From: Bactericera cockerelli
Taxonomy: Eukaryota > Arthropoda > Insecta > Hemiptera > Triozidae
Assembly: GCA_024516035.1 (NCBI GenBank)
Contig: CM044959.1
Location: forward strand, 12,475,031-12,539,030
Direction of reading: 5' to 3'
Length of the DNA: 64,000 bases
In this document: positions 32,484 to 43,295 of the stretch, piece by piece
Layout: the number at the start of each line of letters is the position of its first letter
How positions within the stretch are numbered: the first letter of the stretch is position 1
Notes under the pieces: generated by a model
Seen by the model: only the letters and a program-made list of their open reading frames with translations
What the model was told of the DNA's origin: nothing
The model's database searches: none
Made by a program: the position numbers and the translations under genes

Positions 32484-32830
32484 GGGACTCAAATCACCGA
32501 CCTCCAGAGCCGTATATTTCTTTCTAACCAAAGTTAACCAAACGGGAATAAAATGAACCAAACTGGAAGCAAGTCATTTTTCTTTTGGAAGAGGAAAAAT
32601 TTCCACTTCCAAAGTTAACCAAAATGGAAGTAGAAAATTCTTGCTTCCAGCTTGGTTCATTTTATTCCCGTTTGGTTAATTTTGGTTAGAAAGTGAAGTT
32701 GACCTTGGAATAAAATGAATTTTTTTGGAAAAAATCTAACCCGGAATTTTTTTTTGGTTAGAAAGAAAAATACAGCTCAGGTTACGCTTACACGCCGTCT
32801 GATACATTGAGGCCACTTTACATTTTCTTT
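32484..32830 (-). mobile_element. SINE family C interrupted by a foldback element
   Basis: 32484-32507 (GGACTCAAATCACCGACCTC) and 32778-32830 (CAGGTTACGCTTACACGCC) are the two halves of a minus-strand family C head. They rejoin cleanly once 32508-32777 and one CAG copy are removed. Confidence 0.7.
32508..32777. mobile_element. 270-bp foldback MITE with CAG target duplication
   Basis: The ends AGCCGTATATTTCTTTCTAA and TTAGAAAGAAAAATACAGCT are inverted. Inner arms (CGGGAATAAAATGAACCAAA / TTTGGTT..ATTCCCG type, 32540-32580 and 32645-32695) extend the palindrome over most of the element. CAG flanks both sides (32505-32507 and 32778-32780). A 3-bp duplication suggests a PIF/Harbinger- or CACTA-like mechanism, tentatively. 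Half of a related element is present in each unit of the duplication at 22008. Confidence 0.8.
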
Positions 32831-32919
32831 TAACCCGTAGGTTCTTTTTAAGAGTGTTTTTGTTTCAGGTTTTTTTTTATATACGAGTTGCTGTCTCTGA
32901 TAAAAAAAAAAAAAAAAAA

Positions 32920-33110
32920 AAGCGACAACATCCAGGTTACGTACGCCGCCGCCTTACAAATCCATCTGAGGTCACTTAAAAAAGTTCACATAATATACAT
33001 AATCTTATGTAACCTAATACTGAAACTCGCCTTACCAAATATTTGCCATTCTTGAGAATCAAACCACTGGCCTCCACGATTTTGCCGCTTTATCGATCAA
33101 CTGAGGTTGG
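32920..33110 (-). mobile_element. SINE family C fragments
   Basis: Two diverged head remnants lie in tandem on the minus strand. 32922-32975 contains CATCCAGGTTACGTACGCCG. 33020-33110 contains GAATCAAACCACTGGCCTCC and GATCAACTGAGGTTGG. Confidence 0.55.
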
Positions 33111-33689
33111 TCTCACACCAAGAAATAGTAGAATTACGACGTGGAATAACCGAAGAGGCGCTGGAACAATAAAGCTGACAGCTCATTAGGAAAGCGGCAG
33201 GAAAACGGAGAAGCCACGGTGAAAAATGATTTTTTACTCTGCCCATCCGGCTGTTGAGCGCCCGCAATATTGCTGGCTGGATTTTCGTAATAAAAGAGAT
33301 AGGTAAGTTTAGTTTTCGTCTTTCCATCATTTTGGCTTTTAGGGTGAAATTAATAGACAAATTCTATTAGTCATGTCATTGCTAAGCGTCGGTTTTCCCT
33401 ATCTTACACAGTACGCAATCCGTGACTTAGCGCCACAGAGGTATTACAAAAACGTCTATGAATTCCGTCCTTAGTCTTCTTAACCATAACTTCTTGGGGT
33501 TGACATTTGTAAACCTCTTTCTCATGGTTGAGCTTGGTTTGTTTTGGCTCTCTACTTCCACAATTTACTGTTTACGGCTGGACACTGTTTCTGTTGCTAT
33601 GGTAACAGGTCGTTTTTGCCCAGTGACAAAAAAATAATAATCAATTATGTGATTGGCTGTTGCTATGGTAATCAACCGAACACAGTGAG
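33111..33689. other. No gene seen
   Basis: The 87-codon minus frame at 33097-33360 starts in SINE C and has no recognised domain. GTTGCTATGGTAA occurs twice (33593 and 33659), about 66 bp apart, a small duplicated motif. Confidence 0.4.
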
Positions 33690-33860
33690 GTTCTGTTTTA
33701 ACTTGCATACTTGACGATTTGGCTTTCGTTTCTCTGTCTGTGTATCTGTCTGTTCCGCGATAACTCTCGAACGAATTCTTCAAAATCAATGAAATTTTGT
33801 ATACATGTTCATTGGCGTCTTAGAATTTTATTTACAGTTTTTATAAATGGGCCGAATTAG
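33690..33860 (+). repeat. TCTGTCTGT-type dispersed repeat, copy 1
   Basis: GTTTCTCTGTCTGTGTATCT, GTCTGTTCCGCGATAACTCT, CGAACGAATTC and AAATTTTGTATACATG form an ordered block of a kind common in insect dispersed repeats. A related block lies at 34700-34860. The class is not certain. Confidence 0.45.
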
Positions 33861-33974
33861 GCCACTCGGAGGCAAATGGGGGCCGTTTTGGTGAAAATTT
33901 CAACAGTTTCCCACTGAGCGCAACAATTTTCTCCGCAACGTTTCATGCGGCGCTGTTCCTTTAAAAACAAATGA

Positions 33975-34499
33975 AATCGAATTCCACTGACTGAAACATT
34001 ACGTTGCAACACTTCGTATTCAAAATGTCAAACAATATATTATATCGAAACATTTCGAGAAAAAAAATTGCGTTCCGTGGGAAACCGCCTTAATTCTACT
34101 AAAATTAAAACATCAGCGCCATACACCCCATCCGTGGGAAACCGTCTTAATTCTACTAAAATTAAAACATCAGCACCGTACACCCCATCCGTAGGAAACC
34201 GCCTTGATTCTACTAAAATTAAAAAATCTGCACCTTACACTCCATCCGTGGGAAACCGCCTTGATTCTACTAAAATGAAAACATCACTCTGCTGCTCTCT
34301 CGACTACAACTCCATGCACGCAGAATTTCCATCAACTTCTCATTTCATAGCTCCGGCGGCAAATCCTTTAATTTCACTCGCAGAGCCTGGAGCCCCCTTA
34401 ATTTGTTTTTTGTTCCTAGTGCTGGGATTTGCTTTCTGGATTTGCGTTCTGAGCTTTCCATCCCAACAACGCTCTATCCTACTGCTTTCCAGAGGTTAA
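33975..34499 (+). CDS. Open frame with 19-residue repeats and a hydrophobic tail; unknown
   Basis: The frame is open for 174 codons from 33975 to the stop at 34497-34499 but has no ATG before the repeats, so if coding it would be an exon. Residues from 34074 form three and a half copies of a 19-residue unit (SVGNRLNSTKIKTSAPYTP). About 55 residues later comes a hydrophobic stretch, ICFLFLVLGFAFWICVLSF, that could span a membrane. Among the repeat copies six of nine variable codons differ synonymously (GTG/GTA, CGC/CGT, TCA/TCT, GCG/GCA, CCA/CCG/CCT, ACC/ACT), while three change residues (N/D, I/M, T/K). That bias is what coding selection would give, but the sample is small and the frame was chosen afterwards. 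No known family is recognised. A chance open frame in a 57-bp tandem repeat is the main alternative. Confidence 0.2.
   Translation, partial: NRIPLTETLRCNTSYSKCQTIYYIETFREKKLRSVGNRLNSTKIKTSAPYTPSVGNRLNSTKIKTSAPYTPSVGNRLDSTKIKKSAPYTPSVGNRLDSTKMKTSLCCSLDYNSMHAEFPSTSHFIAPAANPLISLAEPGAPLICFLFLVLGFAFWICVLSFPSQQRSILLLSRG
34074..34286. repeat. 57-bp tandem repeat, 3.7 copies
   Basis: Units start with TCCGTGGGAAACCGCCTTAA at 34074, 34131, 34188 and 34245. The spacing is exact and each unit differs from the next at a few positions. Confidence 0.95.
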
Positions 34500-34699
34500 A
34501 GTGCAACGTCCTTGTTTAAATGGGAATTTTGTTAGATCCGCGCTGATGGGATCATTTTTTAAACGTCTTATTTAGGGCTTTTTACTTCCAAGAATTTTCT
34601 AATATTAGAAATTTCGTTTTTGTAAACTTCCAAAAGCAAAGATTTTTTTGCTTCGATTTTTTTTTTTTTTTTTTTTTTTTTTTTCTCCCTTTTTTTCTG

Positions 34700-34860
34700 G
34701 ACGTTTCATAACCCCCAGAGCAACTTTGGTTTTGTGTGGGTCTGTCTGTCTGTCGTTCTGTTAAATTATTTGTAACGCGCAAATCTCAGAAACTACTGAA
34801 CTGATTTTGGAGAAAGAAAATCGGTTAAGTGGTTTTGGAGATACAAGTAATTTAGTATAA
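34700..34860 (+). repeat. TCTGTCTGT-type dispersed repeat, copy 2
   Basis: CATAACCCCCAGAGCAACTT, GGGTCTGTCTGTCTGTCGTT and CGCGCAAATCTCAGAAACTA, then CTGAACTGATTTTGGAG, match the general order of the block at 33690. A 26-nt T-run (34658-34683) precedes it. Confidence 0.45.
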
Positions 34861-37351
34861 AATCTTAAAATTGCCACGTCTATACAATGTGAACCAATCA
34901 CGAGGAAGTATTGTGTCCATAATTGGCAGTGTATTTTTTTTGTTTTTAAGAGATTCTACAACCCACCCGCTAGCTGAGATTTCCATCGCGTTTTTCCAAA
35001 TGTGTAAGCTCAATGCCCTTGCTAAAATTTTTTTTTTTAGATCATCGCTGATGGCATCATTTTTTAAAGGCCTTATTTTGAAGCTCTCGTCTGCAAAACC
35101 TCACAACCATAAGCTAAGGATTTACGAGGATTTGAAAGAATTTACGACGAAAACACTATCAGAATACCGACCCCCTCCTCTTTGGAAAGCGGTGTTTTCC
35201 CTCTGATGTCTGCTGTCCGAAATTGAAATTTATGTTTCCAAAATTCTAACAGAGATATGGTCCTGTGAATCGCTTTCTTTTCTTTTTTTCACAGTTGAAG
35301 TCGAAACACGTAATTCTAGTGCCGTGGGTTTACCTGTGCTCATTTTCTTCTTCAGCACGGCTTACATACGTATGCTATATTTGTGGTATGATGTATGTAC
35401 GAGTAATACGAGTGGCATTCGGCGTCCTTGAAAGGTTTGACGTTATGAAATATATCCTGCCGTACAATGTGAAAGTACCAAAAGCAAAGTGAAAGAAAAA
35501 GCAGAATTATAGATTTTTATGAAATAAATCAAAAAACTGAAACCATGAAACTTTTTTCACAGATCCACTTTTGAACTTGGTGAGTAAGGACGAGATTAAT
35601 CTGAAATGATCTGTGCAGATAGCTGGCCAGTCAATGGTGCTTGAAAATCCGTTAGGATTAACTCTAATATTAAGGACCGAATTATGAAAAAGGATTCAGT
35701 TTCTAGGATTTGTTAATCCAAGCCACTATCACTTATCAGCTAATATAAATGCGCTGTGATTGTTTGAAGTTCCCACCAGAGAGCGTGTCATGTTCTTTTT
35801 GTTTTTTTTCATCTAATCCTGTTTCATTATTTGTGACTAAGAGATGTACAATATTATACTGTACATCTCTTAGACGGAAAAAATCAGAATCTCAAGTTAA
35901 ACACTATCCAAAAACCATTAATTTCATCCACTCGAATAGGGAAATTCCATCACAATATAAACAAAGATGTTAGAGCTGTACCATTGTTTGTATCAACTTT
36001 TCCAAATTTTCCTGCGAAAAACATCATCAAGTAAAATGTAAGTAAAAGGTAAACGCGCGTTACCTAATGAAATTAAGTAATTCAACACAGGAATTTCATT
36101 AAGGAATTTTTAAGAGATGTTTTTTCGTCAAAGGGTTCCGTCAAAGATTTTGTCAGGTAGGTACAAGGGAAAATGCAGCAAAGTCACATAATTTCTAAGT
36201 TTTATAGGGAAAAAAAAACGAACAGATATTTTTACAAAAAAGAACACATATTTTTTCTTTTTGCAAAAACTACCCCAAGTTATCAGATGCCTAGTTTCAA
36301 ACTAGTTTCCCATGGATTACTCGTGGTTCATGGTGTTGGAAGGATTGATATGGGTGAACCCTTTGGACGCCCAGGGACCTATTACATAAAGAACTTTACA
36401 TTTCATACTCGACGAGTTCACACTTCAACATTCAAATTCTGTTCCACAAAGAAACTTTACAAATTGATTTTTAAAGTCATTTGTCAAGTGAACTGCCACA
36501 CATTTTCTTCCATTTTTACTAGTGCTTATTATTTCCTTGAATAAATTAGAGAAACTGAAAGATACAAGAAAATGAATTAAATTTATAAAAATAAACATCA
36601 AAATTTCATTTGTTTACACTTTAAGAATGGACATTTGAGTGACAGTTCAAAGAAAAATCGTAAAGTTACTTTTAAAGCTAGAAACGGAAATACTTTACAC
36701 TTTAGCTTTTGTAAATCATCAAGTATGAAATTAAAAGTTTTTTTTATGAAATTTTTATGAGCCCCAGACCATTGTTCTGGGCTCCTTCCGTGTTCAGTGT
36801 GTGTGTAGTCTATGTCGTGTATCGTGTATGTCATTTAAGTAGAAACCCTATTTACGCACACTATGTACTAACTCTTATTAAATGTATTTGCAATTCTAAA
36901 ATGGATCTCTTCTGACGAGTTCTGTCAAAATCTTGCAGAAGAGTACAGAAAAAACTAAATAAAATACTAAATATGTATAGTATTACTATGTATGTAGGTA
37001 AATATAATTTCGACGGAACCTTTTATTTTGAGGATAAAATTTTTGTGAAAAAAAGGAAGGTACATTTTCCATCTTGTGCGAATCTCTTTTAATTTTCTTC
37101 CTTCAAAATGAAATTTTGTTTTAAAAAATGCGTCTACCTCGATTTAGGTAAGTGAGGAATAAATAGAGATACACAAAGTGTTTTTTCTGCCTAAACGTCA
37201 GTAATTTCACGGTGAGAGAAAGTTTCCATTAGAACTTCACAGTGGGGTGTCAAAGGTATTTTGGGGTGAAGATTTTTTTTTTTTTACGCTTTATTTAAGT
37301 GGTAGGATTTTCCTGATGGAGCTCTTCCACCCAGCCGCTATCTTTATATAG
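34861..37351. other. No supported gene; one perfect short hairpin
   Basis: Several frames of 60-123 codons (for example 34871-35206 and 36173-36544) have no recognised domain and ordinary AT-rich composition. At 35837-35873 CTAAGAGATGTACA and its exact complement flank a 9-base loop. 37270-37345 ends with GAGCTCTTCCACCCAGCC, a possible LINE-tail trace next to SINE D. Confidence 0.4.
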
Positions 37352-37560
37352 TCACAGTAGTCACCGTGGCAGAGTGAGTTAGTACGCTAGGCATTGCACG
37401 CACGGTGACCTGGGTTCGATCCCCAGCGGGGCAGGAATTTTTCTGCTCTGTACTTCGATGTTCGGGGTCCACTCATACCTCGTGAGGAAAAATGAGTAGT
37501 TACTTGTATGAGTAACGACCAGTGGTGGCATTACCAGAGTAAAAATAAATTATTAATGTA
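37352..37560 (+). mobile_element. tRNA-derived SINE family D
   Basis: The head TAGTCACCGTGGCAGAGTGA, GTTAGTACGCTAGGCATTGC and CTGGGTTCGATCCCCAGC (B box) is intact. The body has GGCAGGAATTTTTCTGCTCT and CATACCTCGTGAGGAAAAAT. It ends AGTAAAAATAA. Confidence 0.85.
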
Positions 37561-37769
37561 ATAGAATAATTCGAAAAGTAAAGGAGGCTCTTAGTAATGC
37601 TGCGCTACCCACAAAAATTGTGAAGAGGCCTTGTGCTTCACCACAAAAAATCATACCATAATTTTTGTATAATTTTGAGTTGAAAGAGGGAAAGTTTTTT
37701 TTTTTTTTAATATGGGATTGCTTGCACCTCCGTTTTCATATGAATAATACTAGTAGTTTTCCCGTACTT

Positions 37770-37975
37770 AGTAGTCAACGAAGCCAAGTGAGTTAGCGGA
37801 CTAGGCATTGCACGCGTGTTGACCTGCATTCAATCTTCAACGGGGCAGGAATTTTTCTGCTCTGTACTTGGCTATGCGGGGTCCACTCATACCTCGTGAG
37901 GAAAAATGAGTAGCTATGAGCACTTGAGCAGCCAGCAGTGGCGGAATTATGGGTAAAAATAAGATAATGGGATAT
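37770..37975 (+). mobile_element. tRNA-derived SINE family D, second copy
   Basis: Colinear with 37352-37560 over the whole length. The B box has drifted (CATTCAATCTTCAACGG). It lies about 210 bp downstream of the first copy and in the same orientation. Confidence 0.85.
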
Positions 37976-38324
37976 TGAAGGAAAAGAAAAAGTGCAATAA
38001 CTCTGCGCTACGCACTACAATTAAGATAACACAAAGAAACATATTTATTTAATAATTTGCCCGGACTAAAATGATCTAAGGTAAAGCCGTACTGATGTGT
38101 ACGGCGTTGTCTTTTATTACCTACTCCTATAACCTTTCAACTAGCGTGAGTCAAATATTGATTCACAGGGGTCGATTATTGTCATTTTTTCACTATCATG
38201 CACTGATGGGTTTGATGGCAGAGATTGCCTCAAGCAAGAATCAAGCCTTTTGTCAATATTATTTTTGTCAATAAAGAGTTATTATTATTATTATTATCAT
38301 TTAACTAGCTAAGACATGTGCTTA
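37976..38324. other. No gene seen
   Basis: Ends in an (ATT)n microsatellite at 38279-38297, next to a SINE A tail. Confidence 0.4.
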
Positions 38325-38550
38325 CCCTGAAATAATAATAATATCGCGTATCGCCTTATTTATACTGCCCGATTAGGACTATTAAAATCCCATTATTCCA
38401 GCAGTAAACCAAAGACATATTGTTATGTGGTAAAATTCACAAATGAGAGGATAACTTGTCATGTCCCGGCTGGGTTTCGAACCCACGAACTCTGAAATCT
38501 TTGAATTCATAGGGTGACGTCTTTAACACTGAGCTAGCGGGACAGACAGT
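38325..38550 (-). mobile_element. tRNA-derived SINE family A
   Basis: The minus-strand copy has the full head (complement CGGCTGGGTTTCGAACCCAC on plus at 38466-38485), body and ATT-rich tail at 38330. A short insertion (TTTGAATTCATAGGG) enlarges the anticodon region. The 166-codon minus frame here is chance coding across the SINE. Confidence 0.85.
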
Positions 38551-38796
38551 CCAGGTGTATAAATCTACTAATTTGTAAGAGATAAACCATATTTTCATGT
38601 ACGGAAACCCCTTTTTCAGACAGTAAATATTAATAAAAGTTGGGAAATTCCTATGTAGTCTATGTACCATTGTACCTAGTATGTACAATGTACATACCGT
38701 TGTAGTGTGAAACCATATTTTCAGACGGGAAAACCCTTTTCCCGACATTAAATAATAATAAAAGATGAAAACTTGGTAATTAGAAACTATGAGAGT

Positions 38797-38824
38797 GCGG
38801 GGAGGGGGGAGGGGGGGAAGAGGG
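38797..38824 (+). other. G-quadruplex-prone G-rich run
   Basis: GCGGGGAGGGGGGAGGGGGG continues into GAAGAGGGGACG. Four G-tracts of at least four are separated by one to three bases, which satisfies the usual intramolecular G4 pattern. Confidence 0.7.
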
Positions 38825-38860
38825 GACGTGCACACGAGGTAATGTTGCAGTTTTGTCTGA

Positions 38861-39323
38861 CAGAGGTGTCCAAAGTGCGGCCAGGCCCTGCCAATCTGCC
38901 ACGATCCGGGAACTAGTAACGAGAACTTCGTATACATAATAATATTTTATATCTAATGTGGAAAATAATTATGTAAAAAATCAAGAAAATAGACATATTA
39001 TTTGTTGCTTTAACTTTTGGTTGTAGGAAAAAAAATTAAACAAAGTACCTACCTGCTTTGGCTTTCGTCCGTCAAATTTGAAGTCTCGCGCGTAATGCTG
39101 GTAATTTCCGGCCCAAACCAGGCGGATGCATGTTGAATCACATATAGCTCGATCTAGAATTAGGGTCAAATTATAAAACAACAGGATCACAAAAAAAATA
39201 AGCGTCCCTAAAGACAGAGCGTCAACCAATCACAGCGCACTATAGTCCAACTTGAAGGCTTATCACTGTTGAAATCCTATTATTCGACCCTTTTATTGTA
39301 AGGTAAGTTTGGGCACCACTATG
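38861..39323. mobile_element. Possible non-autonomous hAT element
   Basis: The left end CAGAGGTGTCCAAAGTGCGG and the right end GTTTGGGCACCACT are approximate inverted repeats of the 'CAGnGGTGnCCAAA' kind typical of hAT elements. A convincing 8-bp target duplication was not found, so the exact ends are uncertain. The interior, AT-rich with CAACCAATCACAGCGCAC near the right end, carries no ORF. Confidence 0.45.
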
Positions 39324-39451
39324 CTTAACTATGGAGATTTATGCGGTTTGGCTTTCGCTAACTTGTTGCGGTAGATTAGTGTGAAGTATACTCGAGTGCA
39401 CAAATTTTGGGATGGATTAACACCCCGCTAATGTTCTTTAGAGGCGAATTA

Positions 39452-39814
39452 TACAGGGTGTCCATAAAGTCCCACCCCAACCCCCTGTATCTCATGAACG
39501 GCTGAAAATATAGAAAAACGCAAAAACTCGTATGCATTAATTTTTTAGGGGATTGAAATTACAGCAAAAAAAATATTTGCCTACACTGCCCCAGTTAGGC
39601 TTGGCACGGACCAACTTTAAAATCTTAAATGGAATGGTATGTCTTGTGGCATATTGTTTTAAAGGTCTCATTGAGAGAAGTTCATTGCAATAAATTTCAG
39701 TGGGCTACGTTATAAAGTTCTCGAGATACAGGGTCGCCGTCCTGGCTAATATCCCTAATATGTTCTGACCTATAACTCGTTAACCGTAAGTGGGACTTTA
39801 TGGACACTCTGTAT
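39452..39814. mobile_element. Complete 363-bp MITE with TA target duplication
   Basis: The left end TACAGGGTGTCCATAAAGTC and the right end GACTTTATGGACACTCTGTA are inverted with one mismatch and continue one CCCA/TGGG step further in. TA flanks both sides (39450-39451 and 39815-39816). Size, TIR and duplication all fit a Tc1/mariner-mobilised MITE. No ORF. Confidence 0.9.
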
Positions 39815-39911
39815 AACAGGGTTATCACAAATATAAGTCAGAATTTCCCTCAAGTCGGATAACTGTGGGTTGTGATTGGTTGAATCTTCGACTCATCTCA
39901 TCTTCGTTGTA

Positions 39912-39985
39912 CTGTGACATGAAAAATTATCTTCCCATTTGGGATTTTGATCACATATGTAAGAATAGGTACGTCTTTGACTTAC
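39912..39985 (+). mobile_element. SINE family A body fragment
   Basis: GTGACATGAAAAATTATCTT, CCCATTTGGGATTTTGATCA and CATATGTAAG match the family A body after its head. Head and tail are absent, and the word TACGTCTTTGACTTACA repeats just downstream. Confidence 0.5.
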
Positions 39986-40307
39986 ACATAAGTATTTGTA
40001 CGTCTTTGACTTACAACCATTTTTTTACCTTTTTTTGTGTAGCTGGGTGTATTTATACTATTTTTACCCGGGTAATTTTAATTTAACTACCCCTATACAA
40101 TGTACGAGCACCTATGTATGTGCATTGCACAAGTACTTATGTGAGTATGTAGTGGTAGTCGATCTTAAAATCTAAAAACATAATTTATTCTCAATTATAT
40201 TTCACTTTTTATAATTATTATTACATTTAGGTTACATCTATATCAGCAAAGATTTAGTCAAGCTAATTTAAATATAATGTACGAGTAATGGGATATCATG
40301 AATGGCC
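39986..40307. other. No gene seen
   Basis: AT-rich spacer. Confidence 0.4.
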
Positions 40308-40450
40308 GACCTTAATGGCTTGATCGATAAGGCGGCGGACTTTTAACCTGGAGGTCGGTGGTTCAAGTCCCGGTATCAGCGTGGATTTAGTTAAGCGAGT
40401 TTGAGTAGTTGTGACACCACGAAAGTTATTAACACAAATATGATAGCTTT
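40308..40450 (+). mobile_element. tRNA-derived SINE family C, well preserved
   Basis: CCGACCTTAATGGCTTGATC, GATAAGGCGGCGGACTTTTA, CCTGGAGGTCGGTGGTTCAA (B box) and the body TTAAGCGAGTTTGAGTAGTT are all present. The tail is TAACACAAATATGATAGC. Confidence 0.88.
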
Positions 40451-41234
40451 TCAACTCAACTTCATTTGTATTATCATGAATGATACAAATATGACAACAA
40501 AAATCAGCACATTAAATGCTTTTCTTCTATCTTGCTGTTAAATGGTTTTAAAAGCACCCTTTAAAAAAATAGATAATTTATAAACAAAAAACCAATTTTC
40601 TTGAAAATGTTACATTGTTCCACAAGAAACATGTTTATTCCTTCTCTGGAATAGTGCAATTTTCTTCTTTTGAGATAGTCACATACTCTGGTAAATTTGA
40701 GAGATAATTTATACTAGAAAACTGGGAGATAGGAGACAGGATGTTATCTTCTTCTCATGTCTTTTGAAGAAATATTCAATTACGAATATGTAGGTCAAAA
40801 ACAACCCGTAATTTCACACTGAGAAAATATACTCCGAATAATTTAATCTGAGTGTAAAAAGACCGATATTTTAGGTCAGAGCTGCAGCTCGACCCACCTT
40901 GAGAAGTACCCCCCCTTCCCCTACCGTTTCGGACTTAATTTTCCTCGTACGTCATCATTATAGAGCCATTTTACCTTGTGGGAACTTCCAAATTCGAACT
41001 TCCCATGAGAACCTTTTGAAATTTTCCATGATAAGACAGGTAGTTCGGTTAGGTTAGGCCCGAGCTGGGGGTTCTTGCTTCAGTGTATTCTCAACTCTCG
41101 TACCGTTCGGACCTCGATACTTTTAAAAGTGCTCTAGCTTTTGGTATCGGGCAAAATTTTCAATTATTTTTCAAATTATTTTTCTATTTGCCGCACGTCG
41201 TCAATCTTTAAAGGTAAGTTCTCTCTTTTCATTA

Positions 41235-43075
41235 AGCAGCTCTTTGTAATTCATTGCGCCTGACGGGCCTTTGAACTTACTCTTACGGCCTCTGAGTGGC
41301 TTTCGCATGCGATTGCCTAAATGCTTCACCGGGGAGAGTCTCCATCTTCTGCCTTGTGCAGTTGACCGGTGGGCAGCTCAGTTTAATTCATTGCGCCTGA
41401 CGGGCCTTTGAACTTTCTCTCACGGCCTCTGAGTGGCTTTCGCATGCGATTGCCTAAATGCTTCACCGGGGAGAGTCTCCATCTTCTGCCTTGTACAGTT
41501 GACCGGTGGGCAGCTCAGTTTAATTCATTGCGCCTGACGGGCCTTTGAACTTTCTCTCACGGCCTCTGAGTGGCTTTCGCATGCGATTGCCTAAATGCTT
41601 CACCGGGGAGAGTCTCCATCTTCTGCCTTGTGCAGTTGACCGGTGGGCAGCTCAGTTTAATTCATTGCGCCTGACGGGCCTTTGAACTTTCTCTTACGGC
41701 CTCTGAGTGGCTTTCGCAAGCGACTGCCTAAATGCTTCACCGGGGAGAGTCTGCATCTTCTGCCTTGTGCAGTTGACCGGTGGCAGCTCAGTTTAATTCA
41801 TTGCGCCTGACGGGCCTTTGAACTTTCTCTCACGGTCTCTGAGTGGCTTTCGCATGCGATTGCCTAAATGTTCACCGGGGAGAGTCTCCATCTTCTGCCT
41901 TGTGCAGTTGACCGGTGGGCAGCTCAGTTTAATTCATTGCGCCTGACGGGCCTTTGAACTTTCTCTTACGGCCTCTGAGTGGCTTTCGCATGCGACTGCC
42001 TAAATGCTTCACCGGGGAGAGTCTCCATTTTCTGTTTTGTGCAGTTGACCGGTGAGCAGCTCAGTTTAATTCCTTGCGCCTGACGGGCCTTTGAACTTTC
42101 TTGTGGTCTCTGAGTGGCTTTCGCATGCGATTGCCTAAATGCTTCACCGGGGAGAGTCTCCATCTTCTGCCTTGTGCAGTTGACCGGTGGGCAGCTCAGT
42201 TTAATTCATTGCGCCTGACGGGCCTTTGAACTTTCTCTTACGGCCTCTGAGTGGCTTTCGCATGCGACTGCCTAAATGCTTCACCGGGGAGAGTCTCCAT
42301 TTTCTGTTTTGTGCAGTTGACCGGTGAGCAGCTCAGTTTAATTCCTTGCGCCTGACGGGCCTTTGAACTTTCTTGTGGTCTCTGAGTGGCTTTCGCATGC
42401 GATTGCCTAAATGCTTCACCGGGAGAGTCTCCATTTTCTGCTTTGTGCAGTTGACCGGTGAGCAGCTCAGTTTAATTAATTGCGCCTGACGGGCCTTTGA
42501 ACTTTCTTGTGGTCTCTGAGTGGCTTTCGCATGCGATTGCCTAAATGCTTCACCGGGGAGAGTCTCCATCTTCTGCTTTGTGCAGTTGACCGGTAAGCAG
42601 CTCAGTTTAATTCATTGCGCCTGACGGGCCTTTAAACTTTCTTGTGGTCTCTGAGTGGCTTTCGCAAGCGATTGCCTAAATGCTTCACCGGGGAGAGTCT
42701 CCATCTTCTGCTTTGTGCAGTTAACCGGTGAGCAGTCAGTTTAATTCATTGCGCCTGACGGGCCTTTGAACTTTCTTGTGGTCTCTGAGTGGCTTTCGCA
42801 TGCGATTGCCTAAATGCTTCACCGGGGAGAGTCTCCATCTTCTGCTTTGTGCAGTTAACCGGTGAGCAGCTCAGTTTAATTCATTGCGCCTGACGGGCCT
42901 TTGAACTTTCTTGTGGTCTTTGAGTGGCTTTCGCATGCGATTGCCTAAATGCTTCACCGGGGAGAGCCTCCATCTTCTGCTTTGTGCAGTTAACCGGTGA
43001 GCAGCTCAGTTTAATTCATTGCGCCTGACGGGCCTTTGAACTTTCTTGCGGTCTCTGTGTGGCTTTCGCATGCGA
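41235..43075. repeat. 137-bp satellite array, about 13 copies
   Basis: The unit is ATTCATTGCGCCTGACGGGC ... CGCATGCGATTGCCTAAATG ... CACCGGGGAGAGTCTCCATC ... CAGTTGACCGGT. The spacing is 137 bp in the left units and about 133-137 in the right ones, where TCTCTCACGG becomes TTGTGG. Left and right units thus form two sub-families. Short minus-strand frames (METLPGEAFRQSHAKATQRP) come from the near-multiple-of-three period. Confidence 0.95.
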
Positions 43076-43295
43076 TTGATCTCTTTTGATCTTTGACCTA
43101 GTAACAACAATTTATTGTGCAATCTATTTTGTCTTTATATGGTGAAAGTTAATCAATTCACGGCCCGTTTCCGAGCCGTGTCCATATATTTTCAAGTGAC
43201 ATTTTGATAAGTTCCAGTCTGTCTTCGCGCCGTGTGTTATATTCCAGCGCTACAGAATTCAGGATAAGTTCTTTTCCTGAGTTTTCATTTTGGGC

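Noticed and set aside
36173..36544. 123-codon plus frame
   Set aside because: Ordinary AT-rich chance frame with no recognised motif.
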